From Rhizorhapis sp. SPR117 (GTDB taxonomy: Bacteria; Pseudomonadota; Alphaproteobacteria; Sphingomonadales; Sphingomonadaceae): 64,000 bases of DNA. Shown in pieces: positions 34,075 to 41,900 of this stretch. Under the pieces are notes generated by a model. That model worked only from the letters and a program-made list of their open reading frames with translations, ran no database searches and had not been told where the DNA came from. The stretch lies in NCBI RefSeq assembly GCF_021742065.1, contig NZ_JAKKIE010000007.1, forward strand, positions 33,521-97,520, in the 5' to 3' direction. Made by a program: the position numbers and the translations under genes. Position 1 is the first letter of the stretch; each line of letters begins with the position of its first letter.

Positions 34075-34731
34075 ATGCGAGGGTTGATTAGTAGCTGCCC
34101 CTGTGTTTCGTTTCATACCGAACGTGCAACAGGAGACGGTAATTTGTCATCCTTTGCCCATATCGAGGCCTCGGACGAAGGCTGTTGTTCAGCCGGCGCC
34201 GATCAGCGGGACTTCATCCCGCTGATCCTTGAAGCGATGTCGGAGCATGGCATCGGACAGCGTAAGCTGGCGCTCAAGACAGGTATCAGCAAGACCCGCT
34301 TAGGACTGTTGCTTCATCATGATCCCGCCAAACGGGCAGCCATGTATCTATTTGAATTCCAGCAGATCCTCGACGCGCTGGACATCAATATCATCCAAGC
34401 CATCATCGCTGTAGAGAACTATCGCAATCCAAAGCTCTTCCTTGACGAGCGTTTCCAGACATCAATCGCGATGCTCGCGGAACTCTTCGAGGGTCTGCCG
34501 TCGATGCTGGTGGCTGCGCTCGACGAGATAGAGGGCATGGACGGGACCGAAGTGCGCAAGGAATGGGCTGGCCCGCTGCGGCAGGCCGTTGTGGAGAAAC
34601 TGGTCAAGGAGGTGGGTGCCGTCATGGCGAGACGCGCTCATCTTGCCCACATATCAACGCTGAGCCTTCTGCTCTGGATGTCGGCAATGGCGACGGACTT
34701 GTTCGAGCCGCTGCTCCCTAATATGACGTGA
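34075..34731 (+). CDS. HTH (Xre-like) regulator, candidate transfer regulator
   Basis: 218 aa from ATG 34075; TTG 34144 is an alternative start that would drop a Cys-containing leader of 23 residues. Residues about 50-105 (LILEAMSEHGIGQRKLALKTGISKTRLGLLLHHD) form a Cro/Xre-type helix-turn-helix. The remainder is helical with no known ligand domain. It follows the 154-aa gene by 32 bases in the same direction and converges with the lytic transglycosylase gene (overlap of 14 bases at 34718-34731). The best guess is a repressor or activator of the divergent tra operon. Confidence 0.68.
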   Translation: MRGLISSCPCVSFHTERATGDGNLSSFAHIEASDEGCCSAGADQRDFIPLILEAMSEHGIGQRKLALKTGISKTRLGLLLHHDPAKRAAMYLFEFQQILDALDINIIQAIIAVENYRNPKLFLDERFQTSIAMLAELFEGLPSMLVAALDEIEGMDGTEVRKEWAGPLRQAVVEKLVKEVGAVMARRAHLAHISTLSLLLWMSAMATDLFEPLLPNMT

Positions 34732-35698
34732 CCGTCGCCGCTCGGGCTATCGTCGGCCTTTGCATGACCGACAAAGCCCTCACGTCCTGGGACAAATTCG
34801 GTGGCGTGAATCCCAGCAAGCGGCGCCAGTTAAGCAGGATGTCTTCGACGTAGGCCTGTGTCTCGGCGATCCTGGGCAAGGCTCCGTTCCTGATCCGCCC
34901 CGGACCGGCGTTATAGGCCGCCAGCGCCAGATGCACCTGTCCGAACCTGTCGAGTTGCTGACGCAGATAGAGAGCGCCACCGCGGAGATTTTGCTCGACA
35001 TCATAGCGATTCACGCCAAGCCCCGCCGCAGTGTCGGGCATGAGCTGTGTCAGCCCAAATGCCCTTTTTGGGGAAAAGACGCCCGCGTCGTACCGGCTTT
35101 CTCTGATGATCATCGCGTCGAACAGGCCGACCGGTATTCCATATTCACAGGCGATGCTGCTCATCATCCCGTAGTAGCCGGACCGTCTCAGCTCGGTGCC
35201 TGCATCGAGAAACCCGGCAGGTTGATAGCCGTACGCGGGACAGCGAGCCGAAATGCGTCGGGGGGCGGTCGCAAATGCCGCCCCCCCGTTCATCCATTGT
35301 GGGATGGCAATCGGAGCAGCCGACAAGCCGGAATCGGTTGGGATCGTGGCGACGCCGACATGCGCGAATGGATCTAAATCCCTTGTCTCGGTTGCGACCG
35401 GCAAAGCGGATGCAGCAAAGCTGCTGGCCATTTCAAAGGCTACCCAGCGCCGGCTCAGATCATGCGTTTTAAACGCGGGAGGAAGCGGTGCCGAAGCCAG
35501 CGTCTGGACGAGCTCGCCGCCATCCGGATCTGTCCCGGTCGTCAGCGGGATCCCGCCTTGGCGCTTGGTAGGCGCCGCCGCCGTCGACATCACGATGACT
35601 TGGGCCGTTCTCGAGGATTTTTCGCTTGGACGCGCACCCGCTTCCGTCGCGCACGATCCGCTGATCAGGGCAGCGCTTATTAGCAGTATCGCTCTCAT
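34718..35698 (-). CDS. Lytic transglycosylase (SLT domain), conjugation-associated
   Basis: 326 aa from ATG 35698 with GGAGG well placed. A hydrophobic N-terminus with a cysteine near residue 16 could be a signal peptide or an atypical lipoprotein signal. The SLT domain is C-terminal: I-I-R-E-S-R-Y-D holds the catalytic Glu near 202, followed by A-F-G-L-T-Q-L-M-P-D-T-A and L-A-L-A-A-Y-N-A-G-P-G, the classic motifs. Such enzymes open peptidoglycan for the transfer channel, like VirB1 or F TraP19. It lies upstream of the tra operon on the same strand but is separated by two opposing genes. Confidence 0.9.
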   Translation of the reverse strand: MRAILLISAALISGSCATEAGARPSEKSSRTAQVIVMSTAAAPTKRQGGIPLTTGTDPDGGELVQTLASAPLPPAFKTHDLSRRWVAFEMASSFAASALPVATETRDLDPFAHVGVATIPTDSGLSAAPIAIPQWMNGGAAFATAPRRISARCPAYGYQPAGFLDAGTELRRSGYYGMMSSIACEYGIPVGLFDAMIIRESRYDAGVFSPKRAFGLTQLMPDTAAGLGVNRYDVEQNLRGGALYLRQQLDRFGQVHLALAAYNAGPGRIRNGALPRIAETQAYVEDILLNWRRLLGFTPPNLSQDVRALSVMQRPTIARAATVTSY

Positions 35699-35806
35699 AA
35701 CGACCTCCGATTGACCAATCACCGAAGTGGAGATCGAACCGTTTCTTGTTGTCAACCGAGCCGAGCTGGGAAAGCATTTATCGACTATGCTTCGATTGGC
35801 AGCCTC

Positions 35807-37102
35807 ATGTGGTTGATTGACCGACACAGCAGCGGGCTCGGTGGCGCCCGTATTCCCTTGCCCCCAACGCTTCAATCCGCGCTGATCCGCTGGTATGTCG
35901 GCGAAGGCTCACGCCAAGATGAGGATGTTGGAATCACCTTGGTGCAGCAGGCGCGCATCGGCGGCAAATGGCTTGCCTGCGACTGTCTCGGTGTCGATTG
36001 CACTCCGCCTGTTCTTACGCCGGCATTTCTATCGGAGGCCGAGACCTATTATCTGCGTCGCCTCACCAGCGCCAAACGACCGGAGCACGTCGCCACTTGC
36101 CCCTTCTTCCGCGACCAAGTCACCAACCGCATCACCCAGACCCGCAACCCGCTGACGCCGGCCGATCCCCCGGTCGGCTATTTTGAGGTGCTCCGCCCTG
36201 CGCCGGAGAAGCTGGCACAGCGCCCCGATAACGACGCGAGTGACGATCGCACGCGCAACGCGTCCATACCGCGGCTGGCAAGACTGCTCTGGCGCTTGAT
36301 GAACAATGCTAGCCTGCACTTGGTGGCGCCATATTCGGAGGATACCGCCGAGCGGACGATCGGCGAGGAATTCAGGGCGCTTACGCGCGCGGCGGCAAAG
36401 ATCGAGGTGGCGCCAGGCATCGAGCTGGGACGAGTGCTCTGGACACATGGGGACGCCCTGCACAGCAGAAGGGCCCTTGCCGGCATTCGCGAACTCGGCC
36501 GTCGATGGCCACGCGGACACGCTCCGCAAGGGTTTCTGGCCCTCTTTGCCAAGGCATTTCAGGGCTCGACAATCTTCCCGGCCGGTTCGGAGCCGATCGA
36601 CGTCGCGACTCGCGTCCAGTCGCCCTCGGTGCGCGACAATTCGATCCAGGGGCCGTATCTCGTCATTGTTGTAATAGGACAGTATCCAGAAGCTCACGGC
36701 TATGCGCCCCTGCGTGCCTATGCCCAACCAATCTATTCGGGCGTGCGGTTCATACCGGTCGAGAGCAATTTCGAGCGGGCAGTGCTGCAAGCGCTTCTCC
36801 GCTCAAGGCGCGTTCTCGCACGCGAAGGCGTCGATCTGGCTCTCGAGAAGCCGATCTTTGATCGTCTGACCCCGCTCGGGGCCTGTCGGCCGGATTTTCT
36901 TGTAGAAGCGCGCTCGCAGGCGACGGGCGAAATCCGACAGCTTGTGATCCAGGCAATGCCTCGTAACGCTGGCATCGGATCGACGCCGGCTACGCAGCGG
37001 GCACTCGAGCAGATCGCCCCCGCCCTTCCGATCACCCCGAGGGATGTTGAGGATGATCAGGTCGCGCGGCTCATCGCCGAAGCGCTGCACCGACTTAACT
37101 AA
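35807..37102 (+). CDS. Unknown 431-aa protein with Cys-rich N-terminus and nuclease-like C-terminus
   Basis: I do not recognise the family with confidence. ATG 35807 is used; the frame upstream overlaps the divergent promoter. Residues about 45-105 carry a possible metal site (W-L-A-C-D-C-L-G-V-D-C ... H-V-A-T-C-P-F-F), somewhat reminiscent of plasmid DUF1173 proteins. The C-terminal part has F-D-R-L-T-P-L-G-A-C-R-P-D-F-L-V-E-A followed by a strand, like the D...ExK face of PD-(D/E)XK nucleases, but the second catalytic pair is not clear. It is divergent from the lytic transglycosylase gene. A role in mobile-element biology is inferred from location only. Confidence 0.6.
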   Translation: MWLIDRHSSGLGGARIPLPPTLQSALIRWYVGEGSRQDEDVGITLVQQARIGGKWLACDCLGVDCTPPVLTPAFLSEAETYYLRRLTSAKRPEHVATCPFFRDQVTNRITQTRNPLTPADPPVGYFEVLRPAPEKLAQRPDNDASDDRTRNASIPRLARLLWRLMNNASLHLVAPYSEDTAERTIGEEFRALTRAAAKIEVAPGIELGRVLWTHGDALHSRRALAGIRELGRRWPRGHAPQGFLALFAKAFQGSTIFPAGSEPIDVATRVQSPSVRDNSIQGPYLVIVVIGQYPEAHGYAPLRAYAQPIYSGVRFIPVESNFERAVLQALLRSRRVLAREGVDLALEKPIFDRLTPLGACRPDFLVEARSQATGEIRQLVIQAMPRNAGIGSTPATQRALEQIAPALPITPRDVEDDQVARLIAEALHRLN

Positions 37103-37114
37103 GACTGCATGGCG

Positions 37115-37384
37115 CTAAGTCCACGACAATGTCGTGGCGAAGGCGCCCACAATTCCAAGCGTTACCGGGGTCGAAAGCAGGTAGAGCTTCTGCCATCGCC
37201 ACCAGGTACTAGGGATGAAAAGGAGAAGGCCGCGCCCTGTAGTGAGCGTTGCCCACGCCTGCTCGCGGTAAAGTTGGACGAGAATGAGCCCTAGGGACAT
37301 GATCATCGCGAGCGCGCAGCAGACCCCTGCCGCCGCATAGAGCGCGATCCAGTTGTGAAGTTCCACGGCCGAAAGATGTGCCAC
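37115..37384 (-). CDS. Small two-helix membrane protein, unknown
   Basis: 89 aa with two hydrophobic segments (about residues 12-36, ALYAAAGVCCALAMIMSLGLIL, and 67-86, LYLLSTPVTLGIVGAFATTL) joined by a basic, Trp-rich loop. It converges with the 431-aa gene 12 bases away. No family is recognised and no strong ribosome site is seen; composition and the clean hydrophobic pattern favour a real gene. Confidence 0.5.
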   Translation of the reverse strand: MAHLSAVELHNWIALYAAAGVCCALAMIMSLGLILVQLYREQAWATLTTGRGLLLFIPSTWWRWQKLYLLSTPVTLGIVGAFATTLSWT

Positions 37385-37496
37385 GATTCACAAATCTCCA
37401 TCCGCTTTGCTTGTAACATTCGACGGAATGATCTCGTTCCCGCCATCTTCCATGGCTCACAAACACACTTCCCTTCACGAGGGGAAGCGACCGATA

Positions 37497-37613
37497 ATGC
37501 AGCATCGCTCCAAATCGGAGACGATTTTCGGCGATCTCGGCCTGTACTCGGCCTACCACGGTCAGGAGCCGGAGGACCGTGCCAAGCCATCGACCATACA
37601 CATCAACAGTTAA
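37497..37613 (+). CDS. Possible tiny protein upstream of 37620 gene
   Basis: A 38-aa frame starting MQHRSKSETIFGDLGLYS and ending seven bases before the next gene. Codons are GC3-biased like its neighbours, and the spacing suggests coupling. There is no recognisable domain, and an opposite-strand frame competes, so this is tentative. Confidence 0.3.
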   Translation: MQHRSKSETIFGDLGLYSAYHGQEPEDRAKPSTIHINS

Positions 37614-37619
37614 GGTATC

Positions 37620-37880
37620 ATGCAGGTATCAGTGCTTGTTATCCTATTTCGTGGACGGGAACGCATCACGATTCACGACGACGGTATCAAGGCCTGGTCT
37701 GAGCTTGTTCAGTTTGTCGACGCTTCCTGGAGTGACAGTCATTCTACGGCGCCAATCTGCCCGCCCACCGCAGAGGAAGAGCGCGTACAACTATTCTTTT
37801 CCGAAACGGGCGCCTCCTACATTCTTGGGGAAGCCGATATTTCAGCGCTTGCAGCGCGCGTTCTGCCCATGAAAGACTAA
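37620..37880 (+). CDS. Small unknown protein
   Basis: 86 aa beginning MQVSVLVILFRGRERITIHDDG, with AAGG seven bases upstream. It is predicted alpha/beta, with an acidic middle and a C-terminal F-F-S-E-T-G-A-S-Y-I-L stretch. I recognise no family. It precedes the small SGNH gene in the same orientation by 76 bases, so the two may be co-expressed. Confidence 0.5.
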   Translation: MQVSVLVILFRGRERITIHDDGIKAWSELVQFVDASWSDSHSTAPICPPTAEEERVQLFFSETGASYILGEADISALAARVLPMKD

Positions 37881-37956
37881 GAGGTGCTGGCTCACTTGCA
37901 CGGTCGATGACGGGCGAGGCGGGTGGCCCTGAAACCTGTCTTTATTAGGATGTTCG

Positions 37957-38367
37957 ATGTTCGCGTGCCTTATCATTGGCGACAGCATCGGTGTCGGAAT
38001 GTCACGGGCGATCGGTGACCGATATGCCGGGCAATGTGATAAGCTGGTCGAGGAGCGGGCGACGGTCAGCCAGATATTGTCCTGGCGAACCCCGAACAAG
38101 TTCTACGGGACCACGCTGCTCGCTGTCGGGTCGAATGATGAGCCGAGCCGGCTGCTGGCACTCAAACTTACCAGACTTCGCCAAAATATTCCCACCCAGC
38201 GAGCGATCTGGATCCTGCCATATTCACGGACGCGCGCCTATCTCATAAACTCGATCGCGGTGACGTTTGGCGATGAAACCCTGGATCTTGCGCGCTTTCA
38301 ATCAAAAGACCGCATCCACCCTGTCGATTATCGCGAGGTTTCGGCGGTCCTTCTCCCCGAGCATTGA
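37957..38367 (+). CDS. Miniature SGNH/GDSL-like hydrolase
   Basis: 136 aa, much shorter than usual SGNH enzymes (about 200 aa). Block I, IIGDSIGVG with the nucleophilic Ser at residue 10, opens the protein. AVGSND (near 55-60) is a block III-like G-x-N-D. DRIHPVDY (near 116) supplies the Asp-x-x-His pair of block V. All catalytic elements are present in the right order, so a minimal hydrolase acting on an ester or acetyl group is plausible; the substrate is unknown. It has no signal peptide, so it should be cytoplasmic. It converges on the HxlR gene with 67 bases between. Confidence 0.68.
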   Translation: MFACLIIGDSIGVGMSRAIGDRYAGQCDKLVEERATVSQILSWRTPNKFYGTTLLAVGSNDEPSRLLALKLTRLRQNIPTQRAIWILPYSRTRAYLINSIAVTFGDETLDLARFQSKDRIHPVDYREVSAVLLPEH

Positions 38368-38434
38368 GTGACGAGCGGCGAGCATTCCGCAGGCGCGGCA
38401 ATCGACTCCGATCCACGATGGAATCATCGGAGCT

Positions 38435-38782
38435 CTAGGTCTTGCCGAATACACCGAGCTGTATCCTCCATTGCTCCAGATGTTGCAGCGCCGGTCGCAA
38501 CCCATGTGCCAACGGCCCCAGTCCGTAAAGTTGATAGGAATCCGGTGGCGGCGAAGTCGTCCTCGAGACCAGACATGCCGCTTCCAGTTCCCTCAGGCGG
38601 ACCGTAAGCACATTGGCGCTGATCCTCGGTATCTCTCGGCGAAGGCACGTGAAGCGGAGATCGTCTTTGCTCAGCGCTACCAGGATGTGCAACACCCAAC
38701 GTGCGCTCAGGGTTTGAAATATCGCGTCGGCTGCAGCGGGGTCTATTGATTGATGAACTTGGCTCTGTGACTCGATACCCAT
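38435..38782 (-). CDS. HxlR-family winged-helix regulator
   Basis: 115 aa. ARWVLHILVAL, RFTCLRREIPRISANVLTVRLRELEAACLVSR and the wing Y-Q-L-Y-G-L-G-P-L-A-H-G-L are the HxlR/MarR-like signature (the usual form is W-x-x-x-I-L...L-x-R-x-I-P-G-I-S-x-x-x-L-x-x-R-L-x-x-L). The cysteine in TCLRR could be a redox sensor as in some HxlR proteins (inference). Its promoter lies in 38783-39183. The target is unknown; the gene marks the border between the transfer region and the metabolic island. Confidence 0.85.
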   Translation of the reverse strand: MGIESQSQVHQSIDPAAADAIFQTLSARWVLHILVALSKDDLRFTCLRREIPRISANVLTVRLRELEAACLVSRTTSPPPDSYQLYGLGPLAHGLRPALQHLEQWRIQLGVFGKT

Positions 38783-39183
38783 CCAATTACTCTCTTAACA
38801 TCAAGGAGGCGGCGGGGCTGCGCCAGATCTTCCGCGGCACCCGATCCTGGTGCGGCAGAGGGGCTGGTTATCCGCTACGGAAAAAGTGCTGAGACGAGAG
38901 TGCGAGCCGCGAGAGCGTTAGTTCCAAGCGGAGGTTAAGGGCGCCTCGGCATGTGTTCATCCGGCTGACGGCAGACTGTTTCGGGGCGCGGGTGCACCTT
39001 TCGACGGCCGGCGCAATCCGAGTTTTGATGAACAACGTCGCATCGAAAGGCATAACAGATTTCCCTCCGTGCGATCCGCCGAAACGAGCGTGGGCCGCAT
39101 CTCAAATCAACGTGCCGAGATGCGATGGCGATCGGCGTAAGCTCCATCGCTCGAATGTAATACGCACCCCGACGCCCAACCCC
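38783..39183. other. 401-base gap, no gene seen
   Basis: Short frames exist on both strands but none has a ribosome site, coding-like composition or recognisable product. It probably holds the HxlR promoter and perhaps eroded sequence at the junction between the transfer region and the metabolic island. Confidence 0.5.
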
Positions 39184-39927
39184 TCAGCCTCGGCGCGGCC
39201 AATCGTGCTTTTTGGCTAAAGCCTGTTCCGCCCCCGATCGAGCCGCGCCTTGCCTCTCCAAGGGCGTGGATGAACGGACAGGACGCGCGGGCCGAGGCGT
39301 TAGCCGGGGAACGAAGGCTGGCACTCGTGCCATATAGTCGCGATACTCATTCCCGAATTCTGCGAGCGCCGCCTTCTCTTCATGCCGGGCTAGCCGGATG
39401 TACATCACGACCAGCACGGGGAACATGGCGAGCGTCAGTAACGTCGGCCATTGCAGCAGGAAACCGAGCATCACGAGGATGAACCCGATATATTGCGGAT
39501 GGCGGACCCTGGCATAGATTCCCGTCGTCGCGAGCTTGTGAACGCGCTGGGCTGCGTGAAGCGGCGCCCATCCGGCCGAGATCAGCCAGAAGCCCGTGCC
39601 GATCAGCACGAAGCTGGCAAGATGGAACGGGCCAAAATGCGGGTTGACCCTCCAGCCGAACATCATCTCCAGGAGGTGGCCGGCATCGTGGCTCCACCAG
39701 TCGACGCCGGGGAAATGCGACTGGAGCCACCCCGACAGCAGGAAGATGGTGAGCGGGAAGCCATACATTTCGGCGAAGAGCGCGACGATGAACGCACTGA
39801 ACGCGCCGAAGCTGCGCCAGTCGCGCCGCGTTGCCGGCTTGAAGAAGCTGAACGCAAAGAGGATGAAAACGGCGGCATTGACCAGCGCGAGCCCCCACAG
39901 ACCATAGCCATAGTCGGCGTGCGTCAT
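39184..39927 (-). CDS. Isoprenylcysteine/phospholipid methyltransferase-like membrane protein
   Basis: 247 aa with about five membrane helices. The C-terminal half has the ICMT/PEMT signature: T-T-G-I-Y-A-R-V-R-H-P-Q-Y-I-G-F, then R-L-A-R-H-E-E-K-A-A-L-A-E-F-G-N-E-Y, which bind S-adenosylmethionine and the headgroup. Such bacterial proteins methylate lipids or small membrane substrates; the substrate here is unknown. The start overlaps the DUF2933 gene by four bases (ATGA), and the same pair is often seen in metal- and stress-resistance islands (family knowledge). Confidence 0.82.
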   Translation of the reverse strand: MTHADYGYGLWGLALVNAAVFILFAFSFFKPATRRDWRSFGAFSAFIVALFAEMYGFPLTIFLLSGWLQSHFPGVDWWSHDAGHLLEMMFGWRVNPHFGPFHLASFVLIGTGFWLISAGWAPLHAAQRVHKLATTGIYARVRHPQYIGFILVMLGFLLQWPTLLTLAMFPVLVVMYIRLARHEEKAALAEFGNEYRDYMARVPAFVPRLTPRPARPVRSSTPLERQGAARSGAEQALAKKHDWPRRG

Positions 39928-40187
39928 CGCGGCTCTCCTTCGATGCGGCCGTTGGGATTGGCCGGCAAGCCGGCGGGTGCCTGACCGGGCTCATGGCTAT
40001 GCTGATGCCCACCGCGGCCGTGGTGCATGAACAGGTGCATGAACGGGCAGGCGAGCAGGATGAGATAGGGCAGCACACCCAGGAAGTGCGCGGTGTGCTC
40101 GGTGAGGAGAAAGAAGCTGGCGACGAGCAGGAAGCCGATCAGCACGATCTTGCCGCGCTTGCGCATGCGATGGTCATGTTCGCCCAT
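39924..40187 (-). CDS. DUF2933-family small membrane protein
   Basis: 87 aa from ATG 40187. A basic N-terminus is followed by one long or two short hydrophobic segments (about residues 13-50), then a His-rich tail (H-L-F-M-H-H-G-R-G-G-H-Q-H-S-H), which is the DUF2933 pattern. The histidines suggest metal binding (inference). It is translationally coupled to the methyltransferase downstream and divergent from the nuclease operon. Confidence 0.75.
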   Translation of the reverse strand: MGEHDHRMRKRGKIVLIGFLLVASFFLLTEHTAHFLGVLPYLILLACPFMHLFMHHGRGGHQHSHEPGQAPAGLPANPNGRIEGEPR

Positions 40188-40439
40188 ATGCCGGCCTCTT
40201 CTGGTCAACGTCCAGCCAGCATAGGCTCGAGTCCAAGGAGCAAGGTATAAGTAGAGACCGAAGTCCGCCGGGCATCGCGCAAGCATGGGTAAGGTGATCG
40301 ATCGGATCGGCCACCGGCGTTCGCGCGACGCAGCTGTCGGGGAGCAGCAGTCGTGCTGCGGCTTTTGCGTATAGGCGTGCGGCGTCCGCGAACCAATGCT
40401 GCGCTCACGAACATAATCGTGAGAGGCAGGCCCGCGTCC

Positions 40440-41900
40440 ATGCACAAGAGAAGGAAACGGCACCATTCCCGCAACCAGTCCGGCGTGACCGTCCTTGAGC
40501 GCGAAGCAAGGATCGATCTGGCCAAGCGCCCGGCCGATGGTCTCGGCGTCGCCTTTCTCGGCGGATCGGGAACGGTCACAGGGTCGCGTTATCTGGTGGA
40601 CGATGGTGAAACTCAGATCGTTGTCGATTCCGGCCTGTTTCAGGGACCCAGGGATCTGCGCCGCCTTAATTGGGCGCCAATTCCACCCGAAGTCGCGGAT
40701 GTCGGCCAGGTCCTGCTGACCCACGCTCATCTCGATCACGCGGGTGCGCTGCCGCGCATGGCGCGCCTGGGCTGGGACGGTACCGTCCTTGCAACGCGGG
40801 CGACCGCGGCCCTGTGCGAGCTCCTTCTTCCCGACAGCGGCCATCTGCAGGAAAAGGATGCGGAGTTCGCCAACCGGCACGGCTTCTCAAGGCACCAGCC
40901 GGCGCTGCCGCTCTACACCCAGGCCGACGCGCGTCTGGCATTGCAGCTCTTCCGCCCGATCGAGTTCGGAGCGTGGCATGCAGTCACGGACGGCATCAGG
41001 GTGCGCTATCATCGCGCCGGCCACATCCTCGGCGCGGCGTCGATCGAGATCGACTGGAAGGGGCGGACAATCCTCTTCTCAGGCGATATCGGCCGTTACG
41101 GCGATGCGGTGATGAAGGATCCCGAGCCGCCCGCGCGCGCCGACTATGTCCTGGTGGAATCGACCTATGGCGATCGGCGCCACGAGCAGGTCGATCCGAC
41201 AAAGACGCTTGGAGATCATGTCGAGCGATGCGTCGAGAGAGGCGGGACGGTGGTGATCCCGGCCTTCGCCGTGGGACGGGTTCAGTCGCTTCTCTATCAT
41301 TTCTCGCGTCTGCGCGCGCAGGGACGCCTCCGCGACATCCCGATCTTCCTCGACAGCCCGATGGCGATCAACGCGAGCGGGCTGATGTGCGATTTCATGG
41401 ACGAGCATCGCCTGGCCCGCACCGAGTGCGAAGCGGCGTGCAGCGTCGCGCACTATGTGCGGGAAGTGGAGGAATCCAAGGAACTCACCGCCAACCCCGC
41501 CCCCAAGGTCATCATCTCGGCCAGTGGAATGGCAACGGGCGGCCGCGTGCTCCACCATCTCAAGCGCTTCGCGCCGGATGGGAAGAACCTCATCCTCTTC
41601 TCGGGCTTCCAGGCGGCGGGCACCCGCGGCGCCGCCATGATCGGCGGCGCCCGGACGATCAAGATCCACGGCGAGTATATCCCGGTCGAAGCCGAGGTCG
41701 CCAACCTGACGATGCTCTCGGCGCATGCCGACAGCGACGAACTCATGCGCTGGCTCGGGTCGCTGCACGAGGCCCCGCGCCACCTCTATGTCACCCATGG
41801 CGAGCCGACCGGCGCCCAGGTCCTGGCGAAGCGTGTCTCGGAGGAACTGGGCTGGGCATGCAGCGTACCGGCGCTGGGTAGCTGGGGCATGCTCGCGTGA
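40440..41900 (+). CDS. Beta-CASP metallo-beta-lactamase-fold RNase
   Basis: 486 aa from ATG 40440; the frame extends upstream without a ribosome site. The MBL core shows THAHLDHAG (HxHxDH near residues 94-99), the distal His in RAGHILGAAS and GDIGRYGDAV. The beta-CASP insert follows (V-V-I-P-A-F-A-V-G-R-V-Q, D-S-P-M-A-I-N, S-A-S-G-M-A-T-G-G-R) and H-A-D-S near the end is motif C. These enzymes are Zn-dependent RNA exo/endonucleases related to RNase J/CPSF-73 (YsiA/YkqC-like short form). It overlaps the AMP-phosphorylase gene by four bases, so RNA breakdown and nucleotide salvage are coupled. Confidence 0.9.
   Translation: MHKRRKRHHSRNQSGVTVLEREARIDLAKRPADGLGVAFLGGSGTVTGSRYLVDDGETQIVVDSGLFQGPRDLRRLNWAPIPPEVADVGQVLLTHAHLDHAGALPRMARLGWDGTVLATRATAALCELLLPDSGHLQEKDAEFANRHGFSRHQPALPLYTQADARLALQLFRPIEFGAWHAVTDGIRVRYHRAGHILGAASIEIDWKGRTILFSGDIGRYGDAVMKDPEPPARADYVLVESTYGDRRHEQVDPTKTLGDHVERCVERGGTVVIPAFAVGRVQSLLYHFSRLRAQGRLRDIPIFLDSPMAINASGLMCDFMDEHRLARTECEAACSVAHYVREVEESKELTANPAPKVIISASGMATGGRVLHHLKRFAPDGKNLILFSGFQAAGTRGAAMIGGARTIKIHGEYIPVEAEVANLTMLSAHADSDELMRWLGSLHEAPRHLYVTHGEPTGAQVLAKRVSEELGWACSVPALGSWGMLA

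Noticed and set aside
38868..39219. Short frames on both strands in the 38.8-39.2 kb gap
   Set aside because: None has a start signal, a coding-like composition or a recognisable product.
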